64,000 nt of DNA from Cohnella baijiui (GTDB taxonomy: Bacteria; Bacillota; Bacilli; Paenibacillales; Paenibacillaceae), in the NCBI RefSeq assembly GCF_020731285.1, contig NZ_JAJFOW010000006.1, positions 124,001-188,000 of the forward strand, in the 5' to 3' direction. Below are positions 43,469-52,660 of this stretch, piece by piece (positions within the stretch are counted from its first letter, which is position 1; the number at the start of each line of letters is the position of its first letter). Under the pieces are notes generated by a model. The model searched no databases. It was not told the origin of the DNA and saw nothing but the letters and a program-made list of their open reading frames with translations. The translations under genes and the position numbers were made by a program.

Positions 43469-44536
43469 TCAAACGGAGGACTCGGGCTGTCTCCGCCGCC
43501 AGCGCCACTTCGGACCGATTTCGTTTGCAACCATGACGAGGATCAGCACGATGCCCCATACGAAATCTTTGAAAAAGTTGCCGACGTGAAGCGCATTCAG
43601 TCCGCTGGACAGAAATTGCAGGGTGAGCACCGCCATGACGATGCCGGCGATTTTGCCGAACCCGCCGTTCGGATTCACACCGCCCATGACCGCGATCAGG
43701 ATCGATTGCAAAATATAGGAGGTGCCGTAATCGGCTTTGGCGGAGTTCGTATGCGCGATGATGACCAATCCGGCGACGGCGGCCAGCAAGCCGCTGAGCG
43801 CGTAGGTTTTAAGCAGCACGGCCGTGTTGTCGATGCCGCCGTAGCGGGCCGCGGTCGGGTTGCTGCCGAGCATCTGCAGCTTGATTCCGAACGGCCTGCG
43901 GTTCACAAGCGCATAAACCGAGACGATGCACGCGGCGAACACGAGCAGCGGTACCGGCAAACCGACCAAGGTTCCGTTGCCGATCGAGGAGAACGCTTCC
44001 GGAAGCCCCACGATGGCTTTTCCCTCGGTCAGGACGATTGCGAGTCCTATGAAGAGCTGCATGCTGCCGAGGGTGACCAGAATCGGCGGAATGCCGATCT
44101 TGGCGACCGCCCAGCCGTTCAGCAGCCCGCACAGCACGCCGGAGACGAGCGCGCAGAGCACGCCCAGCGCCATGTACATCGCGCTCTCGCCCGCTCCGGC
44201 ATCGGCGGGCATGAGCCTCACCATCATCATCGCGGCCAGGATGGACGTCAGATTGGCCGTCCCGACGATGGAGAGGTCGATGCCGCCCGAGATCATCGCC
44301 AGCATCATAGCCAGCGCCAGAATGCCGATCTCGGGAAACTGGAACGCCATGGAGCTGAAGCTGTCGATCGTAAGAAACGTCCGGGGGCTTAACATCGCCA
44401 TCGCAGCCCAGACGACGATCATGATGACGAACAACCTCATCAGGTTCCCGTCTTGCGCCATCCAGCGCCGGAGCGAAAAGGAGAAACGGCCGTACGAAGA
44501 ATCGGGCTCCGGACGCTTCGCGGTAGGGATAGACAT
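43469..44536 (-). CDS. Sugar ABC transporter permease, RbsC-like (second of two)
   Basis: 355-residue inner-membrane protein with about ten hydrophobic segments of the BPD_transp_2 (RbsC/LsrC) family. Typical stretches are MISGGIDLSIVGTANL near residue 83, LLNGWAVAKIGIPPILVTLGSM near residue 140 and AVMGGVNPNGGFGKIAG near residue 290. The N-terminal cytosolic tail is long. AGGAGG precedes the ATG at 44536, 22 bases after the preceding permease gene. It is the last gene of the sgc-like operon and should pair with the other permease to form the channel. Confidence 0.93.
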   Translation of the reverse strand: MSIPTAKRPEPDSSYGRFSFSLRRWMAQDGNLMRLFVIMIVVWAAMAMLSPRTFLTIDSFSSMAFQFPEIGILALAMMLAMISGGIDLSIVGTANLTSILAAMMMVRLMPADAGAGESAMYMALGVLCALVSGVLCGLLNGWAVAKIGIPPILVTLGSMQLFIGLAIVLTEGKAIVGLPEAFSSIGNGTLVGLPVPLLVFAACIVSVYALVNRRPFGIKLQMLGSNPTAARYGGIDNTAVLLKTYALSGLLAAVAGLVIIAHTNSAKADYGTSYILQSILIAVMGGVNPNGGFGKIAGIVMAVLTLQFLSSGLNALHVGNFFKDFVWGIVLILVMVANEIGPKWRWRRRQPESSV

Positions 44537-44558
44537 ATGTACCTCCTGTAGTCCGACG

Positions 44559-45557
44559 TCAGGCTAAAATGGACTTGCGCTTCGCGGAAGAACGCTTGAT
44601 CTGATAGGCCGCGATCCCGGTCCCGACCAGGATGAGCGCGCCGATGACCAGGCGCTGCCAGTACGAGGGGATGCCGACGAGAATGAGACTGTTCTGGATC
44701 GTGACGATCAGCAGCAGTCCGAGCAGCGCGCCGAGCACCGAGCCGTGGCCGCCGGTAATGCGCACGCCGCCCAGGACGACCGCCGCGATGATGAGCAGCT
44801 CCGTGCCCAGCAGATCGACGGGATTGGAGCTGCGCATCATCGTCGTCTGAATCATGCCCGCGATGCCCGCCAGCAGCCCGACAAAGCCGTAGACGAAGCA
44901 TTGCAGAAACTTGGCGGAGAAGCCGATCCGCTCGGCGGAGACGGGATCGCCGCCAAGCGCGTATATGCCGCGCCCGATCATCGTGTACTTCAATATCCCC
45001 GCAACCGCGAGGACGATCGCGGCGGTGAAGAGGACCGTCATGGGAAGTCCGACCGTGATGCCGCCTTCGCCCGCGAACTTCACGACCTGCAGCTTGCCGA
45101 AGCGGTCGAGCGACGCCGGGAGATTGCTGACTTGACGGCTCCCGACGAAGGTCAGCAGAAAGCCGCTGAACATCGAAGACGTCCCTAGCGTAACGATGAG
45201 CGCCGGCAGCCGGAAATAGGCGATCAACAGGCCGTTAATCAATCCGAGACAGAGGCCGATCGCGCCCGCGAGCGCGAATGCAACGAATACAGGGCCGTCA
45301 AAATGCCAAGCCAGCAGCAGCTTGGTCGCGGAAAACATGCTGAACGTCGCGATCGCCGGAAACGAAACATCGATGCCGCCCGAGATGATGACCATCGTCG
45401 CGCACATGGCGAAGATGCCGGGCACGATGGCGCTGCGGATCAGGTCGAACAGGTTGGCCGCGCTGAAAAACGCGCCGTTCCGGCTCCCGATGATCGCGAA
45501 CAAGAGGAGGAGAATCAAGCCGACGTAAAATTCGCTCGATCGCGCCCATCGCGTCAT
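44559..45557 (-). CDS. Sugar ABC transporter permease, RbsC-like (first of two)
   Basis: 332-residue inner-membrane permease of the BPD_transp_2 family, with MVIISGGIDVSFPAIATFS near residue 57, LIAYFRLPALIVTLGTSSMFSG near residue 110 and VVLGGVRITGGHGSVLG near residue 260. The ATG at 45557 overlaps the stop of the ATPase gene as ATGA and has AAGGGGGG upstream, so an earlier in-frame start is unlikely. The use of two different permeases matches the LsrC/LsrD and RhaP/RhaQ types rather than ribose transporters with one permease. Confidence 0.93.
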   Translation of the reverse strand: MTRWARSSEFYVGLILLLLFAIIGSRNGAFFSAANLFDLIRSAIVPGIFAMCATMVIISGGIDVSFPAIATFSMFSATKLLLAWHFDGPVFVAFALAGAIGLCLGLINGLLIAYFRLPALIVTLGTSSMFSGFLLTFVGSRQVSNLPASLDRFGKLQVVKFAGEGGITVGLPMTVLFTAAIVLAVAGILKYTMIGRGIYALGGDPVSAERIGFSAKFLQCFVYGFVGLLAGIAGMIQTTMMRSSNPVDLLGTELLIIAAVVLGGVRITGGHGSVLGALLGLLLIVTIQNSLILVGIPSYWQRLVIGALILVGTGIAAYQIKRSSAKRKSILA

Positions 45558-47083
45558 GCGGAGTCCCCCCTTTTCCCTTCCGTCTCCGACCCGGCATTTT
45601 CTTCGTGCATCTGCGCCCACAGCTCCGGCGTGAACGTTTGGCCTTCGACCTCTCCGATTAGACGGCCGCGTTTCATGACGAGCACGCGGTTGCAGTTCTG
45701 CCGAAGCTCCGGCAAGTCGTCCGAGATCATCAGGACGCCGATGCCTTGCGCGGCGAGCTGGCGGATCGCTTGGTGAATGTCCTCCTTGGAGCCGATATCA
45801 ACGCCGACGGAAGGGCCGTTCAAGATGAGCAGCTTGGGATTCGCGGCAAGCCAGCGCGCGAGAACGACGCGCTGTTGGTTGCCACCGGACAGCGTCTTGA
45901 CCGGAGCGAGCGGAGAAGGCGCTTTGATGCCCAGCTTTTCGATCCAGGACCGGACTGTCGCTTTCAGCGTACGCCGGTCGACCATCCCCAGACGCCCCTT
46001 CTGCCGGTCGACGACGCTCACGATCAGATTGCGTTCGATCGATTGCTGCAGAAACAGTCCTTCCGTAAGCCGATCTTCCGGCACGTAAGCGATCCGGTGA
46101 CGCACGGCGTCGCGCACCGAACGGATCCGGACGGACTCGCCGCCGATTTCGATTCGTCCAGCCGTCGCCGGCAGCAGCCCGAACAGCGACTCGGCCAGCT
46201 CCGTCCGCCCCGAGCCGAGCAGCCCCGTCAATCCGACGATTTCGCCGGGGTACAGCTCCAGCGATATTTCTTCAAAGCAGCCGGCGAGACCAAGGCGGTC
46301 CGTCCTCAGCAGCGGCTTGCCTGTCTTATTCGCAGCTTCGTAATGGGTTTCTTCGATCTGTCTGCCGGTCATATGGTAGACCAGCATTTCCCGGTTCAGG
46401 TTACGCGCTTCCTCGGTGACGACGCGGCGGCCGTTGCGCATGACGGTGATGCGCTCGGACAAAGCGAACACTTCCTCTAACTTGTGGCTGACGAACAGGA
46501 TCGAGATACCGTCCCGCTTCAGTCCTTCGATCACGTCGAAAAGCGCGCGAACCTCCTTTTGCGTCAGCGCCGTCGTCGGTTCGTCCATGACGATGAGCTT
46601 CGCCCGCTGCATGAGCGCGCGAGAAATCGCGATCAGCTGCTTGTCGGCGACGGAGAGCTCCTCCACCTTCGCGTCCAAGTCCAGCTCGATGCCGACCTTC
46701 GCCAGCGCCTCCTTGGCGGTCCGTCGCATCCGGCGCCAATCGATCCACTTCCTGCGTCTTGCGAGCTCGCCGCTCAGCGCGATGTTCTCCGCGACCGACA
46801 AATTGGGAAAAACGGAGAAATCCTGATATATCACCTGGATGCCGGCTTGAATCGCCTCGAATGGGTTCAGTTGGGTGCGGAGCTGGCCCTCCAAGTAGAT
46901 CTCGCCATGGTCCGGCGCGTGAACGCCGGACATGACTTTGATCAAGGTGGATTTCCCGCAACCGTTTTCCCCGGCCAGGCAATGGATCTCGCCTTGGTCG
47001 ATCCGCAGCGACACGTCCTTCAGCGCGTGGACGCCGGCGAACGACTTGGCGATCCCCTTCAGCTCGATCAGGGCATTGGGCAT
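45554..47083 (-). CDS. Sugar ABC transporter ATP-binding protein, two ABC domains (RbsA/MglA-like)
   Basis: 509-residue cytosolic ATPase that drives import. The first ABC domain has Walker A GENGCGKST, the signature LSVADKQLIAI and Walker B LIVMDEPT. The second has GLLGSGRTEL in place of Walker A, the signature LSGGNQQRVVLARW and the sequence LLILNGPSVGVD where Walker B should be. In the second domain Asn and Gly therefore replace the usual Asp and Glu. RbsA-type transporters often have one degenerate site, so transport is probably intact. It follows the binding-protein gene by 20 bases. Confidence 0.94.
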   Translation of the reverse strand: MPNALIELKGIAKSFAGVHALKDVSLRIDQGEIHCLAGENGCGKSTLIKVMSGVHAPDHGEIYLEGQLRTQLNPFEAIQAGIQVIYQDFSVFPNLSVAENIALSGELARRRKWIDWRRMRRTAKEALAKVGIELDLDAKVEELSVADKQLIAISRALMQRAKLIVMDEPTTALTQKEVRALFDVIEGLKRDGISILFVSHKLEEVFALSERITVMRNGRRVVTEEARNLNREMLVYHMTGRQIEETHYEAANKTGKPLLRTDRLGLAGCFEEISLELYPGEIVGLTGLLGSGRTELAESLFGLLPATAGRIEIGGESVRIRSVRDAVRHRIAYVPEDRLTEGLFLQQSIERNLIVSVVDRQKGRLGMVDRRTLKATVRSWIEKLGIKAPSPLAPVKTLSGGNQQRVVLARWLAANPKLLILNGPSVGVDIGSKEDIHQAIRQLAAQGIGVLMISDDLPELRQNCNRVLVMKRGRLIGEVEGQTFTPELWAQMHEENAGSETEGKRGDSA

Positions 47084-47103
47084 GTTCGGGCCACCTCTTT
47101 CGT

Positions 47104-48174
47104 TTAAAAGTCGTAATCCTTTACGTTGTCTTTGGTGACGCCGACCCAGGCGCTGCCGTACAAGTATTTGCCGTCACGGACCTTGAGGCTCTCGTAGCCG
47201 GGGACGCCGAGATCCATGCCTTCCTTGATTTCGTCTTTCTTGCCTTCGAGCACCATGACCGCGAGCTTGTCCATGGCCTTGGCCGCCTCGGCCGGATCCC
47301 AAAAGCCGATCATCGACATCGCGCCGCTCTCCAAAAACTTCGCGGAAACGGACGGGACGCTCGTGCCGACGACATGGAGCTTGCCGTTCAGTCCGGACTC
47401 TTCGACGGCCAGTGCCGCGCCTGCGGCATCGTTGCCCGAAGCGCCTTGGAATCCCTTCAGGTTCGGATAGGCCTTGAGCGTTTCGCGCAGCTTTTCGCTC
47501 GCCGTCTTTTGATCGTCGTTCGTTTCGAGCTTTCTCGCGACGGCCTTCATGTTCGGATATTTCTCTTGCTGGCGTTTGTACGCGCCTTCCTCCCACTGCA
47601 TATGCGACGTGGTCGTCAGGCTGCCGACCGTCGTCATGTATTCGCCCGTTTCGCCCATCGCTTGGGCGAGGTTGTCCATCAGGAAAGCGCCGTACTCCAG
47701 ATTGTCGAACGCTTCGATGTTGAAGTCCGTGTTCACCATGCCGTCCGCTTCGTGCGTAATGACGACGATGCCTTTTTCGCGCGCCTTCTTCAGGACCGGC
47801 TCGAGCGCTTCGGCAGAGAAGGGCACGACCGTGATCGCGTCTACCTTTTGCGCGATCAGGTCTTCGATGATTTGCACCTGCAGCGCGGCGTCCGCCTTCT
47901 GCGGGCCTTGCATGAACGTCTCGTGGCCGGTCTCCTGGCCGAACGCCTTGACCCCGTCGTTCATCCGATCGAACCAAGCGACTCCGGTCAGCTTCACGAC
48001 GGTGGCAATCTTGTACTTTTTGCCGCCGGCGCTGCCTGAGTCCCCGCTTGCTCCTCCATCCGCGCTCCCGCTCGGGCTTGCTTTTCCGCCGTCCCCTCCG
48101 CCGCAGGCGGCGAGGACAAATAAACTGAAGGCGAGCAACAGGGCCATGGCAGACGACTTGCGTTTGTTTAGCAT
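47104..48174 (-). CDS. Sugar-binding lipoprotein of an ABC importer (periplasmic-binding protein 4 type)
   Basis: 356-residue lipoprotein anchored outside the membrane. The signal peptide ends in the lipobox LFVLAAC, followed by a Gly/Ser-rich linker of about 30 residues. The binding domain has KYKIATVVKLTGVAWFDRMNDG near residue 53, QVQIIEDLIAQKVDAITVVP and GFWDPAEAAKAMD. The GVAWFDRM segment recalls LsrB/RhaS-type proteins, but the ligand cannot be assigned. GGGGGAAG precedes the ATG. It lies between the BtpA gene and the ATPase gene. Confidence 0.92.
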   Translation of the reverse strand: MLNKRKSSAMALLLAFSLFVLAACGGGDGGKASPSGSADGGASGDSGSAGGKKYKIATVVKLTGVAWFDRMNDGVKAFGQETGHETFMQGPQKADAALQVQIIEDLIAQKVDAITVVPFSAEALEPVLKKAREKGIVVITHEADGMVNTDFNIEAFDNLEYGAFLMDNLAQAMGETGEYMTTVGSLTTTSHMQWEEGAYKRQQEKYPNMKAVARKLETNDDQKTASEKLRETLKAYPNLKGFQGASGNDAAGAALAVEESGLNGKLHVVGTSVPSVSAKFLESGAMSMIGFWDPAEAAKAMDKLAVMVLEGKKDEIKEGMDLGVPGYESLKVRDGKYLYGSAWVGVTKDNVKDYDF

Positions 48175-48233
48175 CTTACTTCCCCCTAATCGAATTGGAT
48201 GATTGGTATGCCAAAGCGCTACAGATGACGGCT

Positions 48234-49043
48234 TTACCGCTTTCTAAACGCCTTCACATCGTCCATGAACGCTTTGACGCGCGCTTGGTCCACTTGTTTT
48301 TCGAATATTCCGTCTTCTTTGAATGCGGTGCCTACGACGGCACCGTCCGCGATCGTCAGTTGCTCCACGAGATTATCCCGGCGCACGCCCGTATTGGCGA
48401 GCACGACCGTCTCCGGCACGGCGTTCTTGACCCGTTCCAAGATCTGCGAGTCCGTTCGGGCGCCGGCGGTCAGTCCCGATACGCACAGGGCGTCCGGCCG
48501 ATTGTTGAACACCGTTGATTTGGCCACGCTCTCGATATCCCGGTCCGCGACGTATTTGGCCGCTTCGGGGACGATATTGAAGAGCAGCTTGACGTTTTCC
48601 GCGCCGATGCTGCGCTGATGGCGAACCGTCTCGCCGACGTTGGTATTCCACAAGCCGAAGTCGCTGGCGTATACCCCGGTGAAGATTTCCCGAATGAACG
48701 AAGCGCCGGTCGCGGCCGCCAGGTCGAGCGACTTTTTGGCGTCCCACAGCACGTTGACGCCGAACGGGATTTTCACCTCGGACTTCAGCTCGCCGATGAT
48801 TCTCGCCATGGCCGCTACGGTTTCCGTCTTGACCTCCGTCAAATAGGGGAGGCTGAATTCGTTGGAGAACATCACGGCATCGACGCCGCCGTCCTGCAGC
48901 GCATGAAGATCCTTGCGCGCCATCTCCACGACGTAGTCCATCCCTCTTTGTTTGTCGTAATAGGGATCCCCCGGCAGCGCCTGCAAGTGACACATCGCGA
49001 TGACCGCTTTCTCCGTACCCAATACTTCCCGAAGCCAAGTCAT
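48234..49043 (-). CDS. BtpA/SgcQ-family TIM-barrel protein
   Basis: 269 residues. The sequence fits BtpA/SgcQ (PF03437-type): AVIAMCHLQALPGDPYYD near the start, DLHALQDGGVDAVMFSNEFSLPY near residue 45, FGVNVLWDAKKSLDLAAATGASFIR near residue 93 and VLANTGVRRDNLVEQL near residue 212. The end, VVGTAFKEDG, resembles a sugar-phosphate-binding site. BtpA was first named for photosystem I stability in cyanobacteria, but SgcQ occurs in sugar operons and is probably an aldolase- or isomerase-like enzyme. The reaction is unknown. It lies between the M42 gene and the transporter genes. Confidence 0.9.
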   Translation of the reverse strand: MTWLREVLGTEKAVIAMCHLQALPGDPYYDKQRGMDYVVEMARKDLHALQDGGVDAVMFSNEFSLPYLTEVKTETVAAMARIIGELKSEVKIPFGVNVLWDAKKSLDLAAATGASFIREIFTGVYASDFGLWNTNVGETVRHQRSIGAENVKLLFNIVPEAAKYVADRDIESVAKSTVFNNRPDALCVSGLTAGARTDSQILERVKNAVPETVVLANTGVRRDNLVEQLTIADGAVVGTAFKEDGIFEKQVDQARVKAFMDDVKAFRKR

Positions 49044-49100
49044 GATCGCTTCATCCTCTCCTCGTAATTGCTTCTATGTTTTGTTGTTGAACCCATTCGA

Positions 49101-50201
49101 TTAGCCGCGGCTGAAATCCGCGCTGCCGTCCAGCGTCGGCAGCAGCCGCTCCAGCAGCCGGATCAGGCCATCCACGTCTATGAGGTCGACGGATTCGACC
49201 GGCGCGTGCGTATAGCGTGCCGGGTACCCGAGATCGACCATCGGGAAGCCTTCGTTTTCCAGTTGGCTGAAGGAAGCGTCCGTCAAGATCCCCATGAAGA
49301 CGGCGGGCTGCAGCGGAATGTCGTGGTCGTTCGCGACCCGCTGGATATGCCGCACGAGCTTCGGATTCGGAATCAGGCCGCCCAGCGTGCCTCTGCCGTG
49401 AAACGTGTACATGCCGATGCTGGGTCCGCCGCCCAGGGCGATACGCCCTTTGCGATTCAAATCCGGCGTATCCGTGGCGATCGTGATGTCGAGCGTAATC
49501 GCGAGATGCGGATCGATCCGCCTCACCGCCGGAAGCACCCCGCGCAGGTTGAATTCCTCTTGCACCGAGAAAACGAGATAGAGCTCGCACGGCAACGTCT
49601 GGCCGCGGACGCGGTCCGCCAGCTCCAGCAGCGCAAGACACCCTACCCGGTTGTCCAACGCGTTGGAGAACACGCGCGTGCCATTATCGAAAAACTGCCG
49701 GGCGTACACCACCGGCATCCCGACATGCATGCCCGCCTCTTCCGCCTCTTGCCGAGAGCGAAAGCCGAAATCCGCGAATACCTCGCTGACCGGCAGCACA
49801 CGATACTTCTCTTCGGACGGCGTCACATGATGCGCCTTGGTGCCGATGACGCCGTGCCACGTTCGGCCGCCCGTCTCCGCTCTGACCGTCTGGCCGGCCA
49901 GACTTTTCTCCGGAATGCCGCCGAGCCGTTCGAGGCGCAGAAAGCCCGTCTCTTCGATGTGCGTAACGACGAGCCCCAGCTCGTCCATATGGGCGAAGAT
50001 CATCACCCGGTAAGGATCTTTTCCTTCGATGCGGTTCATTTTTACCGTTACGTTGCCGAGCGCGTCGACCCGGACTTCATCGCCGGACGCCTCCAGCTCC
50101 GACCGGATATGGCGAATGACGGGATCTTCGTAGCCCGACACCGCCGCGATCGAGGTCAAAGCCTGCAGCCGCCGTTTCATTTGAGTCATTTGCTCGTCCA
50201 T
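49101..50201 (-). CDS. M42-family aminopeptidase/SgcX-like protein
   Basis: 366-residue cytosolic metallohydrolase of the M42 family. Metal-binding residues are visible in FAHMDELGLVV (His) near residue 69, NALDNRVG (Asp) near residue 180 and VQEEFNLRG (two Glu) near residue 212. YPARYTHAPVE (His) lies near residue 325, and ITLDITIATDTP carries another acid. M42 proteins cleave peptides, but SgcX and the old endoglucanase label for this family leave a sugar role open. AGGAGG precedes the ATG. It lies between the kinase and BtpA genes. Confidence 0.92.
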   Translation of the reverse strand: MDEQMTQMKRRLQALTSIAAVSGYEDPVIRHIRSELEASGDEVRVDALGNVTVKMNRIEGKDPYRVMIFAHMDELGLVVTHIEETGFLRLERLGGIPEKSLAGQTVRAETGGRTWHGVIGTKAHHVTPSEEKYRVLPVSEVFADFGFRSRQEAEEAGMHVGMPVVYARQFFDNGTRVFSNALDNRVGCLALLELADRVRGQTLPCELYLVFSVQEEFNLRGVLPAVRRIDPHLAITLDITIATDTPDLNRKGRIALGGGPSIGMYTFHGRGTLGGLIPNPKLVRHIQRVANDHDIPLQPAVFMGILTDASFSQLENEGFPMVDLGYPARYTHAPVESVDLIDVDGLIRLLERLLPTLDGSADFSRG

Positions 50202-50235
50202 CGTTGCCTCCTGGTTCCCATGCGGTCTCGCCGGT

Positions 50236-51780
50236 TTATAGCTCTTTCATCAAGTTGCGGGTCTGTTCGTACAGATTTCGATACAGCGTATAGCGCTTCT
50301 CGTACAGCTCGGAGTGGTCGGCGGCAGGTTTCAGGATGTTGTCGATCGCAACCCACCGCTCCACCTCCTGAAGAGACCGATGCCAGCCAAGCGCCAACGA
50401 ACATATGTAAGCGTTTCCATATGCGGCGCCGACGGTCACCTTCGGAATCGCCTGCGGCAGTTGGCAAATATCGCTGACGCTTTGAAGCCAGAGGCGGTTT
50501 TTCACCCCGCCGCCGACCGCCATGACCCGCTCGATGGGAGCGCCCAAGTCTTTCATCGTTTCCAGATTGTGCCGGATCGAAAAGGAGATGCCTTCGAGAA
50601 GAGAACGATACACGTCGCCGGCGGTATGATGCAGCGACAAACCAAACAGCGTGCCCTTGGCGGATGCGTCGTGGATCGGCGTCCGCTCCCCGCTGAAGAA
50701 AGGCAGGGTCAAAAGACCGTTGGCGCCAGGCGGACTTCGGCCGGCCTGGTCCGTCCAATACGTGTACGCTTCGTCCAACGTTCGGAAATTCGCGGGACCA
50801 CCGGGGATCCGGTGCGCCGGGAGCGGCGCTGGATGCTGGTCGACGAACCATCGCGTAAGCGATCCTGCCGTTGCCGTTCCTCCCGTGAGCGTGTGCAGAC
50901 CCGGGACGGCATGGACATTGGGCCAGAGCTGCTTGGTCTGCAGGATGGCGTCCGTCGTGAGGATAAAAAAGGTCGAGCTGCCGTACATCAGCATCAAGTC
51001 GCCTTGGCGGACGGCGCCGACGCTGATGGCTTCGGCCATCGCGTCGGCCGTGCCGGCGACGACCCGGGTGCCGGGGGTCAGTCCGGTTTCTTGGGCAGCC
51101 TCGGGGGAAACCGTGCCGACGATGTCGCAGCTCCAAGCCAATCGGGGAAGCTTGTCCGGATCGGTGATCCGGGATACCGTCCCTTCGTGCCAATCGAGGG
51201 AGCGAATATCGAATAGCGGGGCGTAATTCACGGCGGTATAACGGTCGATGACGTACTCGCCCGTCAGCTTGTAGACGAGGTAGCCGGATCCGCAGAGGAA
51301 CTTGTCCGTGCGCGCGTAGATCTCGGGCTCGCGGTTTCGAATCCATCGGATTTTCGGCCCGGCGGCCTGCGAGGTCAGCGCCTGTCCGGCGACCTGCCAG
51401 ACGGCTTGTTCCCCGAGCATCGCGTTCAGTTCCGCGATCTCCTGCTCCGCTCTCGTGTCGATGCCGTAGAGGATCGCCTTGCGGAGCGGCCGTCCCTGCC
51501 GGTCGACCGGGAGCAGCGCCGGGGCGATAGCGCTCGTCCCGACGGCCTTCACCTCTTCGGGGCGAATCCCGTGCCGGTCGCCCGCTTCGGCGAGCAGCGT
51601 CCGGCTGAGCACCTTGAAGTCGTGCCACCACGTCGCCTCGGCATCGTGCTCGGCCCACCCCCGCCTCGGGATCTCCAACCGGTGCGGCGTTGCGGCTTGC
51701 GCCAGCACGCGGCCGTCCCGATCCGCGATCACGCCTTTGGATTCATAAGTGCCGATGTCGATTCCCATCACATAAGACAC
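50236..51780 (-). CDS. FGGY-family carbohydrate kinase
   Basis: Cytosolic sugar kinase of about 514 residues. The N-terminal ATPase fold begins MGIDIGTYESKGVIAD, with VGTSAIAPALLPVD and GIDTRAEQEI. The C-terminal domain has GTADAMAEAISVGAV (near the catalytic Asp), FFSGERTPIHDASAKG and AVGGGVKNRLWLQSVSDI (adenosine site). It is nearest to xylulokinase-like members; the substrate is unassigned. Starts are ambiguous: GTG at 51792, GTG at 51780 and ATG at 51768 are all in frame, and GAGAGG best suits 51780. The ABC importer delivers unphosphorylated sugar, so a kinase in the operon makes sense. Confidence 0.91.
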   Translation of the reverse strand: MSYVMGIDIGTYESKGVIADRDGRVLAQAATPHRLEIPRRGWAEHDAEATWWHDFKVLSRTLLAEAGDRHGIRPEEVKAVGTSAIAPALLPVDRQGRPLRKAILYGIDTRAEQEIAELNAMLGEQAVWQVAGQALTSQAAGPKIRWIRNREPEIYARTDKFLCGSGYLVYKLTGEYVIDRYTAVNYAPLFDIRSLDWHEGTVSRITDPDKLPRLAWSCDIVGTVSPEAAQETGLTPGTRVVAGTADAMAEAISVGAVRQGDLMLMYGSSTFFILTTDAILQTKQLWPNVHAVPGLHTLTGGTATAGSLTRWFVDQHPAPLPAHRIPGGPANFRTLDEAYTYWTDQAGRSPPGANGLLTLPFFSGERTPIHDASAKGTLFGLSLHHTAGDVYRSLLEGISFSIRHNLETMKDLGAPIERVMAVGGGVKNRLWLQSVSDICQLPQAIPKVTVGAAYGNAYICSLALGWHRSLQEVERWVAIDNILKPAADHSELYEKRYTLYRNLYEQTRNLMKEL

Positions 51781-51840
51781 GTGCTGCCGCACCTCTCTTT
51801 CCGGCCTTGCCCTTTCTCACCTCGGCCAACGACTGATGGA

Positions 51841-52596
51841 CTATACCAACGTGATCTTCCCGCCGAAGCCCAGCTCCAAGGCCGGATGCGTTCCTTCTCC
51901 TTCGATGCGGTTCGTAATCAGTTCGCTCAACTGGTCGAAATCGCAAACCTTCAGCAGAGACGACGTTCCGAGCTTGGTTTTGTCCGCGAGTGCGATGACT
52001 TGTTTGGATTGGGCGATAAAAGCCTGCTTGACTTCCGCTTCCTCCACGCTGTAATCCGTCAATCCCCGGTCCTTGCTAATGGAAGCCAGGCCGAGATAGT
52101 AGCGATCGAAGTTGAACTTTTTGATCGTTTCGATCGCAATGCTTCCCACCATCGACATTTCGTTGAACCGGATTAATCCGCCGATCATGTACACCTGGAG
52201 ATTGCTCTTGGATAGAATCGACGCCACTTGGAACGAGGAAGTGAACACCGTAATACCTCTTCGTTTGACCAGCGCTTTGGCCAATTCGGCCGTGGTCGTA
52301 CCCACGTCGAGCGCGATCACCTCGCCTTCGCGAATTTGATCGGCGGCATACTGCGCGATCCGGCGCTTCAAATCGTGATTTTTCCGCTGCCTCTGCACGA
52401 ATAGCGGTTCGTTCCCTTGATCGGGCAGCGCGGCTCCGCCCCGCGTGCGGGCGACGAGTCCTTTGCTCTCCATCGCCGCCAGGTCGCGGCGGACCGTCAC
52501 TTCGGAAATCTGCAGCTGCTTGGCCAATTCTTCGATGGTGGACGGTGATTGTTCCTGGAGGAGCTCGACGATTCGCTTCTCTCTTTCCGTGGACAT
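51841..52596 (-). CDS. DeoR-family transcriptional regulator of the sgc-like operon
   Basis: 251-residue repressor candidate. The N-terminal helix-turn-helix reads TIEELAKQLQISEVTVRRDLAAMESKGLVARTRGGA. The sensor domain keeps the DeoR phosphosugar-binding marks ALDVGTTTAEL and the later LADKTKLGTSSL. SgcR of Escherichia coli is also DeoR-type. It is the first gene of the minus-strand operon, with AAGGAG 9 bases before the ATG. Several TGATCA palindromes lie in the 300 bases upstream and are the likely operators. Confidence 0.93.
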   Translation of the reverse strand: MSTEREKRIVELLQEQSPSTIEELAKQLQISEVTVRRDLAAMESKGLVARTRGGAALPDQGNEPLFVQRQRKNHDLKRRIAQYAADQIREGEVIALDVGTTTAELAKALVKRRGITVFTSSFQVASILSKSNLQVYMIGGLIRFNEMSMVGSIAIETIKKFNFDRYYLGLASISKDRGLTDYSVEEAEVKQAFIAQSKQVIALADKTKLGTSSLLKVCDFDQLSELITNRIEGEGTHPALELGFGGKITLV

Positions 52597-52660
52597 GCGA
52601 TCAATCTCCTTGGTTTTTATGGTAGCATATCGATCAAATAAAATTCAATAATAATCATAA

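Noticed and set aside
43469..51780. AI-2 (Lsr) uptake and processing system
   Set aside because: Two permeases, an LsrB/RhaS-like binding protein and an FGGY kinase are suggestive, but LsrF, LsrG and an LsrR-type regulator are missing, and BtpA and M42 proteins point to an sgc-like pathway.
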